Below, piece after piece: positions 54,309 through 64,000 of a DNA stretch of 64,000 nucleotides. Positions within the stretch are counted from its first letter, which is position 1; every line of letters begins with the position of its first letter. The notes beneath the pieces were generated by a model. It saw only the letters and a program-made list of their open reading frames with translations. It was not told the origin of the DNA and did no database searches. The stretch covers positions 54,365 to 118,364 of the forward strand of contig NZ_MSXW01000006.1 of assembly GCF_001945445.1 (NCBI RefSeq), given 5' to 3'. Source of the stretch: Pseudomonas sp. PA27(2017) (GTDB lineage: Bacteria; Pseudomonadota; Gammaproteobacteria; Pseudomonadales; Pseudomonadaceae). Both the position numbers and the translations under genes were made by a program.

Positions 54309-54631
54309 GGCCTGTCGCCCTGTGCTGTGCGGTAGCGTGCGAGCAATAACGGCAAGGCCGACTCGCGCCAGAACTTCAGGCTGATATGCCCCGACGACAT
54401 GCCGCCATGGGCGTGCCGCTCGACGAACACCGTGGACACTTCCGCGCTTGTCGGCAAGCCAACCAGGCGTTCGAAGGTGGCCTCGAGGATTTCGGCCAGT
54501 TGCGCATCGCTTGGCGGAAGCGGCTGCGTGGCCAACACCTCGCTCATTTCCTGCCACAGATAGGGATCACCCCGGCAGCCCCAACTGATGGGCTCGGTCT
54601 GGAAGAGGTCGGATAGGGTGTTGATGGACAT
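54305..54631 (-). CDS. Hypothetical protein, 108 residues
   Basis: This acidic-to-neutral soluble protein begins MSINTLSDLFQTEPISWGCRGDPYLW. No signal peptide, membrane helix or known motif is seen, although ISWGCRGDPYLWQEM and HAHGGMSSGHISLKFW look conserved-type. The stop overlaps the GTG of the GNAT gene downstream. Confidence 0.6.
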   Translation of the reverse strand: MSINTLSDLFQTEPISWGCRGDPYLWQEMSEVLATQPLPPSDAQLAEILEATFERLVGLPTSAEVSTVFVERHAHGGMSSGHISLKFWRESALPLLLARYRTAQGDRP

Positions 54632-54668
54632 CGATTCAGGTGGCCCCTGCTTTGGTCTATGCGGGAAG

Positions 54669-55007
54669 TCAGTCTACATCTGTGGCGTTACGCAGCCTTA
54701 TCGCACGGGCCGCCATATAGACGCGGTTAGACGCCTCATCCAGCGACTCCAAGCCGGCAATGAAGCGGCCATTCTGCCACGGCGCGTAATCGTTGAAGCT
54801 GCCCATGCCGCCGTAAGCGGACATCACCGAACACGCCAGGCCTGTCAGTTCATCCCCATCGTGACTGCTGCCCGCCAGCGCTCTGGCGGTCGCTAGGCAA
54901 TTGCGGAAATGCGTGCCCCAGTGGCTATCTGGGTCGAGGGCGAGAATATCTGTGAGCGCCGCTAGGTGAACGATCAGTTCATTCAGTTGGTTTTGTGGAT
55001 TGGTCAT
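54669..55007 (-). CDS. Hypothetical protein, 112 residues
   Basis: This soluble helical protein begins MTNPQNQLNELIVHLAALTDIL and has an AYGGMGSFNDYAP segment. It resembles small proteins of unknown function seen in accessory regions, perhaps of the DUF6966 type. I cannot assign a role. Confidence 0.6.
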   Translation of the reverse strand: MTNPQNQLNELIVHLAALTDILALDPDSHWGTHFRNCLATARALAGSSHDGDELTGLACSVMSAYGGMGSFNDYAPWQNGRFIAGLESLDEASNRVYMAARAIRLRNATDVD

Positions 55008-55048
55008 GGTTCGCCGGGTGGTGAGTCTGTATCGAACGGGAATATGCC

Positions 55049-55543
55049 TCAGGCGTTTCGACGCTCAGGCTCTGACCCATGAATAAACACCGTGTAGGTA
55101 TCGGCGGGTCGGTTGCCGTCAGCCCGGTCAAGGGCATGGCCGATGGCGCCGCGATGGTAGGTGCCGTGGTTGACCAGGTGAAAGATCGCTTCCTCACGGC
55201 TCAGCATGCCCTGCTTGCCATCCACGAAAACGAAGCGAATAGGCTCCTGAAGCTGCCCAGGCGTGAGGCCATCGAGGTACGCGGCCAACCACCGATTGGC
55301 CGCCATCAGCCGGCGATCCAGCTCATCGAGCTGGGGCAGGGTATCGGTGTTGGTACTGTCATGGGGCGCCGGCTCCCCAAGCAACCGTGCGCGAAACAGC
55401 TCTTCAACGCGAACCATATGGTTGAGCTGCTGCCGCGCGAAGGCCAGCGCTTCGGACTGCGCCAATGGATCGAGTTGAGCGACCGCGTCCAGCGTTCGAC
55501 GGTCTGCCCAGGCTTTGTATTTAAGGGTGTTGTGGGTGAGCAT
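55049..55543 (-). CDS. DinB-family protein
   Basis: This 164-residue protein has the four-helix DinB/YfiT fold. An early His (NHMVRVEELFRARL) and the C-terminal HLVNHGTYHRGAIGHAL supply the metal-binding His triad. The ATG at 55543 has AAGGTC upstream; a longer frame to 55597 exists. DinB proteins include thiol-dependent S-transferases (bacillithiol or mycothiol), but this one's substrate is unknown. Confidence 0.85.
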   Translation of the reverse strand: MLTHNTLKYKAWADRRTLDAVAQLDPLAQSEALAFARQQLNHMVRVEELFRARLLGEPAPHDSTNTDTLPQLDELDRRLMAANRWLAAYLDGLTPGQLQEPIRFVFVDGKQGMLSREEAIFHLVNHGTYHRGAIGHALDRADGNRPADTYTVFIHGSEPERRNA

Positions 55544-55640
55544 TGAGTTGACCTTAGGCACTGTTTGAAGGGGAGAGTCCAAAACATCGTCAGGCATGCA
55601 TTACCTAAGGTTTGTAGGATAGCGAAACGCGTAGCTGAAG

Positions 55641-55701
55641 TCTTATCCGTCCACCACTTCAAAATTGCAATGGTGGATGAAAAAGGCGTCATCCACCCTA
55701 C
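55641..55701. repeat. GTAGGGTGGA repeat, partial copy 3
   Basis: Only the right two-thirds remain (TCTTATCCGTCCACCA ... CATCCACCCTAC). Internal sequence ATTGCAATGGTGGATGAAAA matches the neighbouring full copy closely. Confidence 0.7.
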
Positions 55702-55753
55702 TTGCTAAAGTTGCCCTGGATTAAGCAATCGAGGTACGTGGTCAGCCAGTTTC

Positions 55754-55829
55754 GTAGGGTGGACGACGCTTTATCCGTCCACCAGTTTCAGAGTGCAATG
55801 GTGGATGAAAAGAGCGTCATCCACCTTAC
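55754..55829. repeat. GTAGGGTGGA palindromic repeat, copy 4
   Basis: The copy is 76 bp long, with GTAGGGTGGACGACGC at one end and GCGTCATCCACCTTAC at the other. It lies 53 bases from partial copy 3 in the same orientation. Confidence 0.75.
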
Positions 55830-55907
55830 TTGCTACCTTCTTTCGTCTTTGCTCAATATATCGATCTAGGCCGGGCGAATAATTAAACAAAATACTATTC
55901 CTTGAAT

Positions 55908-55984
55908 AGCTAACGTTAAGCTAAGAGGACGGGCTTTAGCCCGTCCCAGCGAACGAAGTGAACGCTTTGAGCGCATTGTTAGAA
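55908..55984 (-). other. attC site 1 (integron recombination site, 77 bp)
   Basis: On the minus strand the site runs from TTCTAAC (R'', 55984-55978) to GTTAGCT (R', 55914-55908). The L'' side CAATGCGCTCAAAG and L' side AGCTTAACGTTAG fit the layout of known attC sites. The centre is the palindrome GGACGGGCTAAAGCCCGTCC. It lies 20 bases after the stop of the cassette gene at 56005-56319, the usual position. Confidence 0.8.
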
Positions 55985-56004
55985 AAGCATTCACCTCGAT
56001 TTTA

Positions 56005-56319
56005 TTAGACCCAACCAGTATCACCTTCGAGGCGATATGGGTTCTGTTCTTTCTTTGGTGAAGTGTGTTCATCAATTACAACATCTTCTCTTCTGATCTT
56101 TGGTTGGCATGGCATTGAAGTGAACGTGCTGAGCACGCCTTGCTTTTGCTTACTCTTTTTGAGTTTTACTTTTCCGCTGCGTAGAAATTTAACTGTCTTT
56201 TTAAGCTGCTCTGCTGCTCGTTCTTTCTCAAGAGCACGTCGTTTCTCTGCTTTTGCAAGGTCTCTTTCTTTTTCCTGCTGGCGTTTTTGAGCGCCTCCGG
56301 ATTTCGCTTTTTTGCTCAT
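56005..56319 (-). CDS. Gene-cassette protein, Lys-rich, unknown (104 residues)
   Basis: The 104-residue protein begins MSKKAKSGGAQKRQQEKERD and is dominated by Lys, Arg, Glu and Ala to about residue 60, probably one long charged helix. A Pro-rich tail ends GDTGWV. It may bind nucleic acid, but there is no family to name. GGAGG lies 14 bases before the ATG. The gene lies between two attC sites, so it is the ORF of one integron cassette. The DNA is clearly more AT-rich than the surrounding chromosome. Confidence 0.7.
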   Translation of the reverse strand: MSKKAKSGGAQKRQQEKERDLAKAEKRRALEKERAAEQLKKTVKFLRSGKVKLKKSKQKQGVLSTFTSMPCQPKIRREDVVIDEHTSPKKEQNPYRLEGDTGWV

Positions 56320-56344
56320 GAAGGTTCGACGTGCCTCCGATGTT

Positions 56345-56420
56345 TTCTAACATTTGGTTAAGAGGCGGGCTTTAGCCCGTCCCAGTGAGCGCAGCGAACG
56401 ATTTGAACGAGTTGTTAGCC
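56345..56420 (-). other. attC site 2 (76 bp)
   Basis: On the minus strand GGCTAAC (56420-56414) and GTTAGAA (56351-56345) are the outer core sites. The inner parts CAACTCGTTCAAATCG and CTTAACCAAATGTTAG are the L arms. The centre GGGACGGGCTAAAGCCCGCC is shared with sites 1 and 3. The stop codon of the next cassette gene (56415-56417) lies inside the R'' core. Confidence 0.82.
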
Positions 56421-56903
56421 GCACTGTTGCACAATTAAATTCTGCATATAGCCATTTTCTTCAGTGGCGAGTGGGTATTTATTGTTGTTAAGCAATTGTT
56501 GAAGCTTAGGAAGACTGCTGGCTTCTTCGTATGCGACCTGGCATGAAGCCGAATCAAATAAATTTCTTAGCTTGGCCTTGACGACTGGAGCTAGTTTCGG
56601 GGAGGCGCTAACAAAGATAGAAACTATGTCTAGTTGATCCGTGAGGTCTCGGTACATGTCAATTGCAAAGAGGTTTTTAGGCTCATTCCTGTTTAAGAAA
56701 GCATATACATCGCCTTGGCCGATTTCTGTTTGATAAAAATATTTCTTATATAGATGGTTTATGTCCACATCTAGACCTAAAAACTCAATTGCCGACTGAA
56801 TTTCTGTGTTGGCCTCAAAGTCATCGTCGCCGTTGCCACGCCAACGCACTAAATCGCTCATTGATACTGTCAGGTGAAACTGATGCGTTTCGATTATTTT
56901 CAT
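56415..56903 (-). CDS. Gene-cassette protein, unknown (162 residues)
   Basis: The soluble 162-residue protein begins MKIIETHQFHLTVSMSDLVRWRG. Features include a FFYQTEIGQGD-like stretch (KKYFYQTEIGQGDVYAF) and a Gln/Asn-rich C-terminus. I recognise no family. No Shine-Dalgarno is visible, and the ATG lies 6 bases inside the cassette boundary, typical of cassette genes that depend on read-through. Codon use is AT-rich. Confidence 0.68.
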   Translation of the reverse strand: MKIIETHQFHLTVSMSDLVRWRGNGDDDFEANTEIQSAIEFLGLDVDINHLYKKYFYQTEIGQGDVYAFLNRNEPKNLFAIDMYRDLTDQLDIVSIFVSASPKLAPVVKAKLRNLFDSASCQVAYEEASSLPKLQQLLNNNKYPLATEENGYMQNLIVQQCG

Positions 56904-56908
56904 AGGGT

Positions 56909-56984
56909 GGCTAATGTTTGGTTAAGGCGCGGGATTTAGCCCGTCCCAGTGAGCGAGGTGAACGATTTAAACCACTAGTTAGAG
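56909..56984 (-). other. attC site 3 (76 bp) with altered R' core
   Basis: On the minus strand the R'' core is CTCTAAC (56984-56978) and the centre GGGACGGGCTAAATCCCGCG. The R' end reads ATTAGCC (56915-56909) instead of GTTAGCC, so the G next to the cleavage point is changed. The rest aligns base by base with site 2. Confidence 0.78.
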
Positions 56985-57248
56985 CTATAGTGCACGTGTT
57001 TTATATGCATATTTTTCTCTTTGTTCGGGGCGTATGACATTTTTAACCATGCTTGGATGGCATGCCCCAAAGGTTGCAAAATTTGCTCTTGCTTGGCGAA
57101 TAGTAAGGCCATGATTTGCACCTGATTCTAAATCTGGTTCCTCAATACCAAAGTAATCATTCTCCCAAAAGCATACAGCGCATATTTCATAATCTTCACC
57201 TACGGCTAGGGTGAAGTAGTCGCAGCATGGACATTGGCAAAGATTCAT
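56985..57248 (-). CDS. Gene-cassette protein, CPCC cysteine-rich family (87 residues)
   Basis: The 87-residue protein begins MNLCQCPCCDYFTLAVGEDYEICAVCFWENDYFG. The CPCC and CxxC pairs make a probable zinc-binding knuckle of the CPCC family. A C-terminal half with LTIRQARANFATFGA and HPSMVKNVIRPEQREKY follows. The function is unknown; such proteins are common in integron cassettes and accessory DNA. The ATG lies 13 bases after a GTTAGAGC core (57254-57261), with no ribosome site. Confidence 0.75.
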   Translation of the reverse strand: MNLCQCPCCDYFTLAVGEDYEICAVCFWENDYFGIEEPDLESGANHGLTIRQARANFATFGACHPSMVKNVIRPEQREKYAYKTRAL

Positions 57249-57304
57249 TGCGTAGCTCTAACTATAAATAGACACCAAGTGGTGCATAACTTTTCCGGAC
57301 GGGG

Positions 57305-57397
57305 CGTGGTGTACAACATCCCATGCCCTTTTGCCGAGCCCGTCTAGCTCGCGACATACAGCGAGGTGCTGGGATGCTTGGCGAGTTATACACCACG
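57305..57397. other. Large imperfect palindrome, possible divergent attC
   Basis: CGTGGTGTA (57305-57313) pairs with TACACCACG (57389-57397), and ATCCCA (57318-57323) with TGGGAT (57370-57375). On the minus strand the core-like heptamers GTATAAC and GTTGTAC lie at 57391-57385 and 57317-57311, each six of seven to consensus. It lacks the shared GGGCTAAAGCCC centre of the three clear sites, so it may be an attC of another subfamily or an unrelated hairpin or terminator of the aer gene. Confidence 0.4.
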
Positions 57398-57487
57398 CTT
57401 TCGGTATGTCGATAGGTGCCGAGCCTGACGTCGTCCCCGGGCGTAAGGCCAGCGAAAAGGCGCAACATTTCGCTGCGCCTCAATTGC

Positions 57488-59053
57488 CTACCGATTAAAC
57501 CGCGCCACCAACGAATACTGCCCCTGCGCCGTACTTGTGAGCTCCTCACTCAACAACGCCGTGCTTTGCGCCTCGCCAGCCGTCTGGTCGGATAGCTGCG
57601 CGATGGTGGTGATGTTGCGGCTGATTTCGTCGGCGACGGCGCTTTGTTCTTCGGCGGCGGCGGCGATCTGGTCGGCCATTTCGTTGATATTGGCGACCGC
57701 GTCGCTGATGCCGGCCAGGGCCAGGTCGGCCTGTTGTACGCGTTCGACGCCTTCGTCGGCCTGTTTGCGGCCGATGTCCATGGTCAGCACGGCTTCGTCG
57801 GCGGTGCGTTGCAGTTTGGCGATCAGGGCGTGGATCTGGCCGGTTGATTCGGCGGTGCGTTGCGCCAGGGAGCGGACTTCGTCGGCGACCACGGCGAAGC
57901 CGCGGCCCATTTCGCCGGCGCGGGCGGCTTCGATGGCGGCGTTGAGGGCCAGCAGGTTGGTCTGGTCGGCGATGCCCTTGATCACGTCGACCACGCCGCC
58001 GATTTCATTGCTGTCCTGGGCGAGGCGGGTGACGGTTTCGCCGGTTTCGCCCACCGACAGGGACAGGCGCTGGATCGCTTCGCGGGTTTCGCTGGCGATG
58101 CCACGGCCTTGCTGGGTCAGGCGGTTGGCTTCCTGGGTGGCGATGGCGGTGCGCGCCACGTTGTTGGCCACTTCCAGGGTGGTGGCGGCCATCTGGTTGA
58201 CGGCGGTGGCGACCTGGTCGGTTTCTTCGCGTTGGCGCTGCAGGCCGGTGGAGCTGTTGTGGGCCAGCACGTCGGCCTGGGCCGCCTGCTTGGCGAGGTT
58301 CTCGGCGCTGTCCTGCAGGCGGGTGAGGCAGGTTTTCAGGCGTGCTTCCTGGCTGAGGATGGACAGTTCCAGGCGGCCTTCGACACCGCCGTTGTCGGTG
58401 TACATCTGGGCGATCAGCGGGTCGGAGGTGCTTTGTTCGGCCAGTTGCAGCAGACGCTTGATGCCGCGGCTCTGCCAGGCCAGGCCGAGCAGGCCAAGGG
58501 GGATCGACAGCGCGGCGGCGGCAACGAAGCCCCAGGTGCTGTCCAGCCAGGCGCCGACCAGAAAGCCGACCTGGCTGACCAGAATGAACGGCAGCCAGTT
58601 CTGCACCACCGGCAGCCAGCGGTCGCGGCTGGGGATCGCCGCTTTGCCTGCGTTGATGCGGCCATAGAGCGCCTGGGCGCGTTGCACCTGCTCGGCGGTG
58701 GGCTTGCTGCGCACCGACTCGTAGCCGGTGACCTTGCCGTCATCGAGCACCGGCACCACGTAGGCGTTGACCCAGTAGTGGTCGCCGTTCTTGCAGCGGT
58801 TCTTGACGATGCCCATCCATGGTCGGCCGGCTTTCAGGGTTTCCCACATATGGGCGAACACGGCGGGCGGCACGTCGGGGTGGCGCACCAGGTTGTGCGG
58901 CGCGCGGATCAGCTCGTCGCGGGAGAAGCCGCTGATCTCGATGAAGGCTTCGTTGCAGTAGGTGATCTGGCCCTTGAGGTCGGTAGTCGAGATCAGGCGT
59001 TGCTGCGCCGGAAAAGTCCGCTCGTTACCGGTGATGGGCTGGTTGTTACGCAT
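57488..59053 (-). CDS. aer: Aer-like PAS-containing chemoreceptor
   Basis: This 521-residue methyl-accepting chemotaxis protein senses redox or energy state. An N-terminal PAS domain ([29 protein letters not shown] ... [19 protein letters not shown]) probably binds FAD. Two membrane segments ([17 protein letters not shown] and [20 protein letters not shown], about residues 153-193) follow. The signalling domain has the hairpin tip [38 protein letters not shown]. As I recall, the gene lies next to acnA in P. aeruginosa too. Confidence 0.92.
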   Translation of the reverse strand: MRNNQPITGNERTFPAQQRLISTTDLKGQITYCNEAFIEISGFSRDELIRAPHNLVRHPDVPPAVFAHMWETLKAGRPWMGIVKNRCKNGDHYWVNAYVVPVLDDGKVTGYESVRSKPTAEQVQRAQALYGRINAGKAAIPSRDRWLPVVQNWLPFILVSQVGFLVGAWLDSTWGFVAAAALSIPLGLLGLAWQSRGIKRLLQLAEQSTSDPLIAQMYTDNGGVEGRLELSILSQEARLKTCLTRLQDSAENLAKQAAQADVLAHNSSTGLQRQREETDQVATAVNQMAATTLEVANNVARTAIATQEANRLTQQGRGIASETREAIQRLSLSVGETGETVTRLAQDSNEIGGVVDVIKGIADQTNLLALNAAIEAARAGEMGRGFAVVADEVRSLAQRTAESTGQIHALIAKLQRTADEAVLTMDIGRKQADEGVERVQQADLALAGISDAVANINEMADQIAAAAEEQSAVADEISRNITTIAQLSDQTAGEAQSTALLSEELTSTAQGQYSLVARFNR

Positions 59054-59385
59054 GGCATCTACCCTGATGTCAGTGCGCTGCCAGGGAGGAAGTAGGGCAG
59101 GCGGGCGATGGTTCGCGCCACCTACCAGACTACGACTGTGGTCCTGACCCCGCTGCGGCTGGGGCGACCGATCCTACAGGCAACGCTTTTATGGTTATCG
59201 CTTACGCGTGGCAGGCCTGCAGTGTACCCAACTTTCAAGGCGTGGAACGTTTTGACGCCGGTAAAACGACGGTCCATTGGTCGAGGGTGGGCGGGCACGT
59301 TCGAGCGCGCAAAAGAAACCCGGGTGTCGCTGCGCTCGACCCGGGTTATGGAACCTCCCGCGCAGCCACGCTGCACGGGTGATCG
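59054..59385. promoter_or_regulatory. Region between acnA and aer
   Basis: This 332-base gap holds the aer promoter and the acnA terminator. A weak Anr-like dyad TTGAC-GCCG-GTAAA lies at 59252-59265, with TACACT (59226-59221, minus) about three bases off the ideal -10 spacing. Aer is Anr-controlled in P. aeruginosa, so the site is plausible but weak. No gene is seen. Confidence 0.4.
59310..59347 (-). terminator. REP-type terminator after acnA
   Basis: On the minus strand AACCCGGGT (59347-59339) pairs perfectly with ACCCGGGTT (59325-59317). The sequence that follows reads TCTTTT. The loop has the CGAGCGCAGCG core of the local REP family, so the repeat seems to double as the acnA terminator. 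Confidence 0.75.
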
Positions 59386-62124
<2,739 letters not shown>

Positions 62125-62367
62125 CGTGCATCTCCTTGTGGCTTGCACGGTACAAGCCGTTCTGGTTTGGCAGGCGCTCTGTGGCCCTGCGCGATGATTC
62201 CCTTGGCCAGGCTCGTGCGGCTTGCGGTGAGCCGTCGCCTGATCGTGCACCTGTCGAGCATAGCCCGCAGGCGCAGCCGGCGATGCCGGGATGCTGTTCT
62301 CTGGACAGGGAGCAGAGGCCCTGGGTTCCAGTTTTCGCTATCATGCGCGGCCTATGGAGATGCTTAA

Positions 62368-63423
62368 ATGAAGACTTTGTTACTGCACTGCCGCCCCGGT
62401 TTCGAGAACGAGGTGTGTTCGGAGATATCCGAGCATGCCGCGCGTCTCGACGTGCCCGGCTACGCCAAGGCCAAGCCGGACACCGCCTGCGCCGAATTCA
62501 TCTGCAGTGACGAGGCGGGCGCCGAGCGGCTGATGGCCGGGCTGCGCTTCAGCCAGTTGATCTTCATCCGCCAGTGGGCGCGCGGCAGCTTCATCGAGCT
62601 GCCCGAAAAGGATCGTATCAGCGTGTTGCTCGAGCACCTGGCGCCGCTGCCGGTTTTCGGCAGCCTATGGCTGGAGGTGTTCGACACCAACGACGGCAAG
62701 GAGCTGTCCGGCTTCTGCAGGAAGTTCGAAGGCCCGCTGCGCAAGGCCCTGAGCGGCGCCGGCAAGCTGGCGGAGAGCGCCCGTGCGCCGCGCCTGCTGC
62801 TGACCTTCAAGAGTGGCCGCGAGGTATTTCTCGGCATGGCCGCGCCAAACAACTCGGCGATCTGGCCCATGGGCATTCCGCGCCTCAAGTTCCCCCGCGA
62901 GGCGCCCAGCCGCTCGACCCTGAAACTCGAAGAGGCCTGGCACACCTTCATTCCGCGTGAGCAGTGGGATGAGCGCCTGTCGGACGAGATGACCGGCGTC
63001 GACCTGGGCGCCGCACCGGGCGGCTGGACCTATCAGCTGGTACGCCGCGGCATGTTGGTGACCGCCATCGACAACGGCCCGATGGCCGAAAGCCTGATGG
63101 ACACCGGCCTGGTCAAGCACCTGATGGTCGACGGCTTCACCTGGAAGCCCAAGCAGCCGGTGGACTGGATGGTCTGCGACATCGTCGAGAAGCCCGCACG
63201 CAGCGCCGCGCTGCTGGAAACCTGGATCGGCGAGGGCCATTGCCGCGAGGCGGTGGTCAACCTCAAGTTGCCGATGAAGCAGCGCTACGCCGAGGTGCAG
63301 CGCCTGCTCGAGCGCATCGCCGAAGGCCTGGCCGCGCGCAAGGTCAAGGCGAGCATCGCCTGCAAGCAGCTGTATCACGACCGCGAGGAAGTGACCTGCC
63401 ACCTGCGCCGGCTGAGCAAATAG
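62368..63423 (+). CDS. rlmM: 23S rRNA 2'-O-ribose methyltransferase RlmM (C2498)
   Basis: This 351-residue SAM-dependent methyltransferase acts on C2498 of 23S rRNA. The N-terminal THUMP-like domain (MKTLLLHCRPGFENEVCSEI...) precedes the Rossmann domain with motif I DLGAAPGGW at residues 212-220. The K-D-K-type catalytic residues fall in VCDIVEKP and VVNLKLPMKQRY. It is divergent from acnA. Confidence 0.94.
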   Translation: MKTLLLHCRPGFENEVCSEISEHAARLDVPGYAKAKPDTACAEFICSDEAGAERLMAGLRFSQLIFIRQWARGSFIELPEKDRISVLLEHLAPLPVFGSLWLEVFDTNDGKELSGFCRKFEGPLRKALSGAGKLAESARAPRLLLTFKSGREVFLGMAAPNNSAIWPMGIPRLKFPREAPSRSTLKLEEAWHTFIPREQWDERLSDEMTGVDLGAAPGGWTYQLVRRGMLVTAIDNGPMAESLMDTGLVKHLMVDGFTWKPKQPVDWMVCDIVEKPARSAALLETWIGEGHCREAVVNLKLPMKQRYAEVQRLLERIAEGLAARKVKASIACKQLYHDREEVTCHLRRLSK

Positions 63424-63500
63424 ACCGAATTTGAACGGTGAGCTGCCCGTGCCGGCAGCCACTTCCCGAATGCAGCAAGAATGATCAAGCGGAGCCCGTG

Positions 63501-63743
63501 ATGCTCGATTCGACCCCTGACGACACCCTCGACGCCACCGGCCTGTTCTGCCCCGAGCCGGTGATGATGCTGCACAACAAGGTGCGCGACCTGCCGGCCG
63601 GCGGCCTGCTCAAGGTCATCGCTACCGATCCCTCGACCCAGCGCGACATTCCCAAGTTTTGCGTGTTTCTCGGCCACGAGCTGGTGGAGCAGGCGCAGGA
63701 TGCCGAGACCTATCTGTACTGGATTCGCAAGAAGGCTGATTGA
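63501..63743 (+). CDS. tusA: Sulfur carrier protein TusA (SirA family)
   Basis: This 80-residue cytosolic sulfur relay protein carries persulfide on Cys17 within the CPEPVM motif (CPxP signature). It supplies tRNA thiolation and other sulfur pathways. GGAG lies 6 bases before the ATG at 63501; the longer frame from 63438 runs through the ribosome site and is not used. A homolog follows rlmM in P. aeruginosa as I recall. Confidence 0.92.
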   Translation: MLDSTPDDTLDATGLFCPEPVMMLHNKVRDLPAGGLLKVIATDPSTQRDIPKFCVFLGHELVEQAQDAETYLYWIRKKAD

Positions 63744-64000
63744 TTCGCCGCGGGTCGCGGCTCCTACGCGACCGCGGATGCACTACCAATCATGTAGGAG
63801 CGTCGCCCCGGCGCGAACGAATGTGGCCTTGCTGCAATACCAGTGTCGTACATGCGATTCGCCGCGGGGTCGCGGCTCCTACGCGGTCGCGGATGCACTA
63901 CCAATCGTGTAGGAGCGTCGCCCCGGCGCGAAAGCGATGGTGGCCTTGCTGCAAGGCCAGCGTCGTACGTGCGATTCGCCGCGGGGTCGCGGCTCCTACG
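63742..64000. repeat. Tandem REP-pair (BIME-like) array
   Basis: Two full units (starting at 63742 and 63856) and the start of a third (63973) repeat with periods of 114 and 117 bases. Each has a head-to-head pair, TCGCGGCTCCTACGCG and TGTAGGAGCGTCGCC. The array begins at the tusA stop and runs off the window. It probably folds the tusA mRNA 3' end. Confidence 0.85.

Larger units (their letters stand above)
55598..55907. other. Intergenic region with repeats at the integron-like boundary
   Basis: This region holds one partial and one full GTAGGGTGGA repeat (55641-55701 and 55754-55829), then AT-rich DNA up to the first attC at 55908. No gene is supported. Confidence 0.5.

Noticed and set aside
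57262..57487. An attI site with a lost integron integrase next to the cassette array
   Set aside because: No integrase fragment is readable in any frame here; only an ambiguous palindrome is seen, so I report that and do not claim attI.
59252..59265. A firm Anr box for aer
   Set aside because: One half-site is imperfect and the -10 hexamer is about three bases off the expected spacing; kept only as a weak note in the intergenic entry.

Overview
The window is GC-rich bacterial chromosome that reads as a Pseudomonas of the aeruginosa/alcaligenes/mendocina side of the genus. This rests on an Anr-type regulator next to apt, two tandem cbb3 oxidase operons with ccoGHIS and hemN, a Pseudomonas-type RNase E, and a large sulfur-scavenging gene set. 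No rRNA or tRNA gene was seen. Remarks on synteny come from memory of P. aeruginosa PAO1 and were not checked.

Layout. (1) 1-5.8 kb: RNase E (cut by the window edge), a 747-base gap, then rluC, a HAD phosphatase and sppA, ended by a good terminator and a 148-bp MITE-like hairpin element. (2) 5.9-11.1 kb: sulfur-starvation genes, with three flavin (LLM) monooxygenases and an SsuA-like binding protein. (3) 11.1-16.3 kb: an unrelated-looking catabolic cassette, with a PrpR-like sigma-54 activator divergent from a dehydrogenase, an RraA-type aldolase and a CitMHS transporter, behind a near-perfect -24/-12 promoter. (4) 16.3-35.4 kb: the main sulfur island. A long minus-strand run encodes an SfnC/DszC-like flavoenzyme, a class II aldolase, SsuC, SsuB, a 43-residue leader-like ORF, a TonB-dependent receptor and a peptide-type ABC importer. 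A LysR regulator, a four-domain sulfurtransferase, 3-mercaptopropionate dioxygenase, another LLM monooxygenase and two SsuA-like proteins follow. (5) 35.5-52 kb: apt, anr, a small coiled-coil gene, hemN, a TauE/SafE-like gene, ccoSIHG, ccoNOQP-1 and ccoNOQP-2. (6) 52-57.5 kb: small accessory genes and a cluster of three attC sites with three unknown gene cassettes and no integrase. (7) 57.5-64 kb: an Aer-like receptor, aconitase A, rlmM, tusA and an array of REP-type repeats.

How it fits together. The sulfur island looks like a complete scavenging system: an outer-membrane receptor, a peptide-type importer and an Ssu-type importer fed by several binding proteins, monooxygenases that would release sulfite from organosulfur compounds, and mercaptopropionate/rhodanese chemistry. 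Its proteins are almost free of Cys and Met: the predicted mature receptor (about 775 residues) and one mature binding protein contain none that I can find. Two operon promoters share a 34-bp element, and a related 16-bp motif occurs twice, in opposite orientation, in a third promoter region. The cbb3/heme block is tied together by Anr boxes placed close to -41.5 in front of hemN, ccoG and ccoN2.

Most notable points: the sulfur-free receptor with a small Cys/Met-richer ORF just upstream, the shared promoter motif, the integrase-less attC array, and a ccoI gene that appears to need a CTG start codon.
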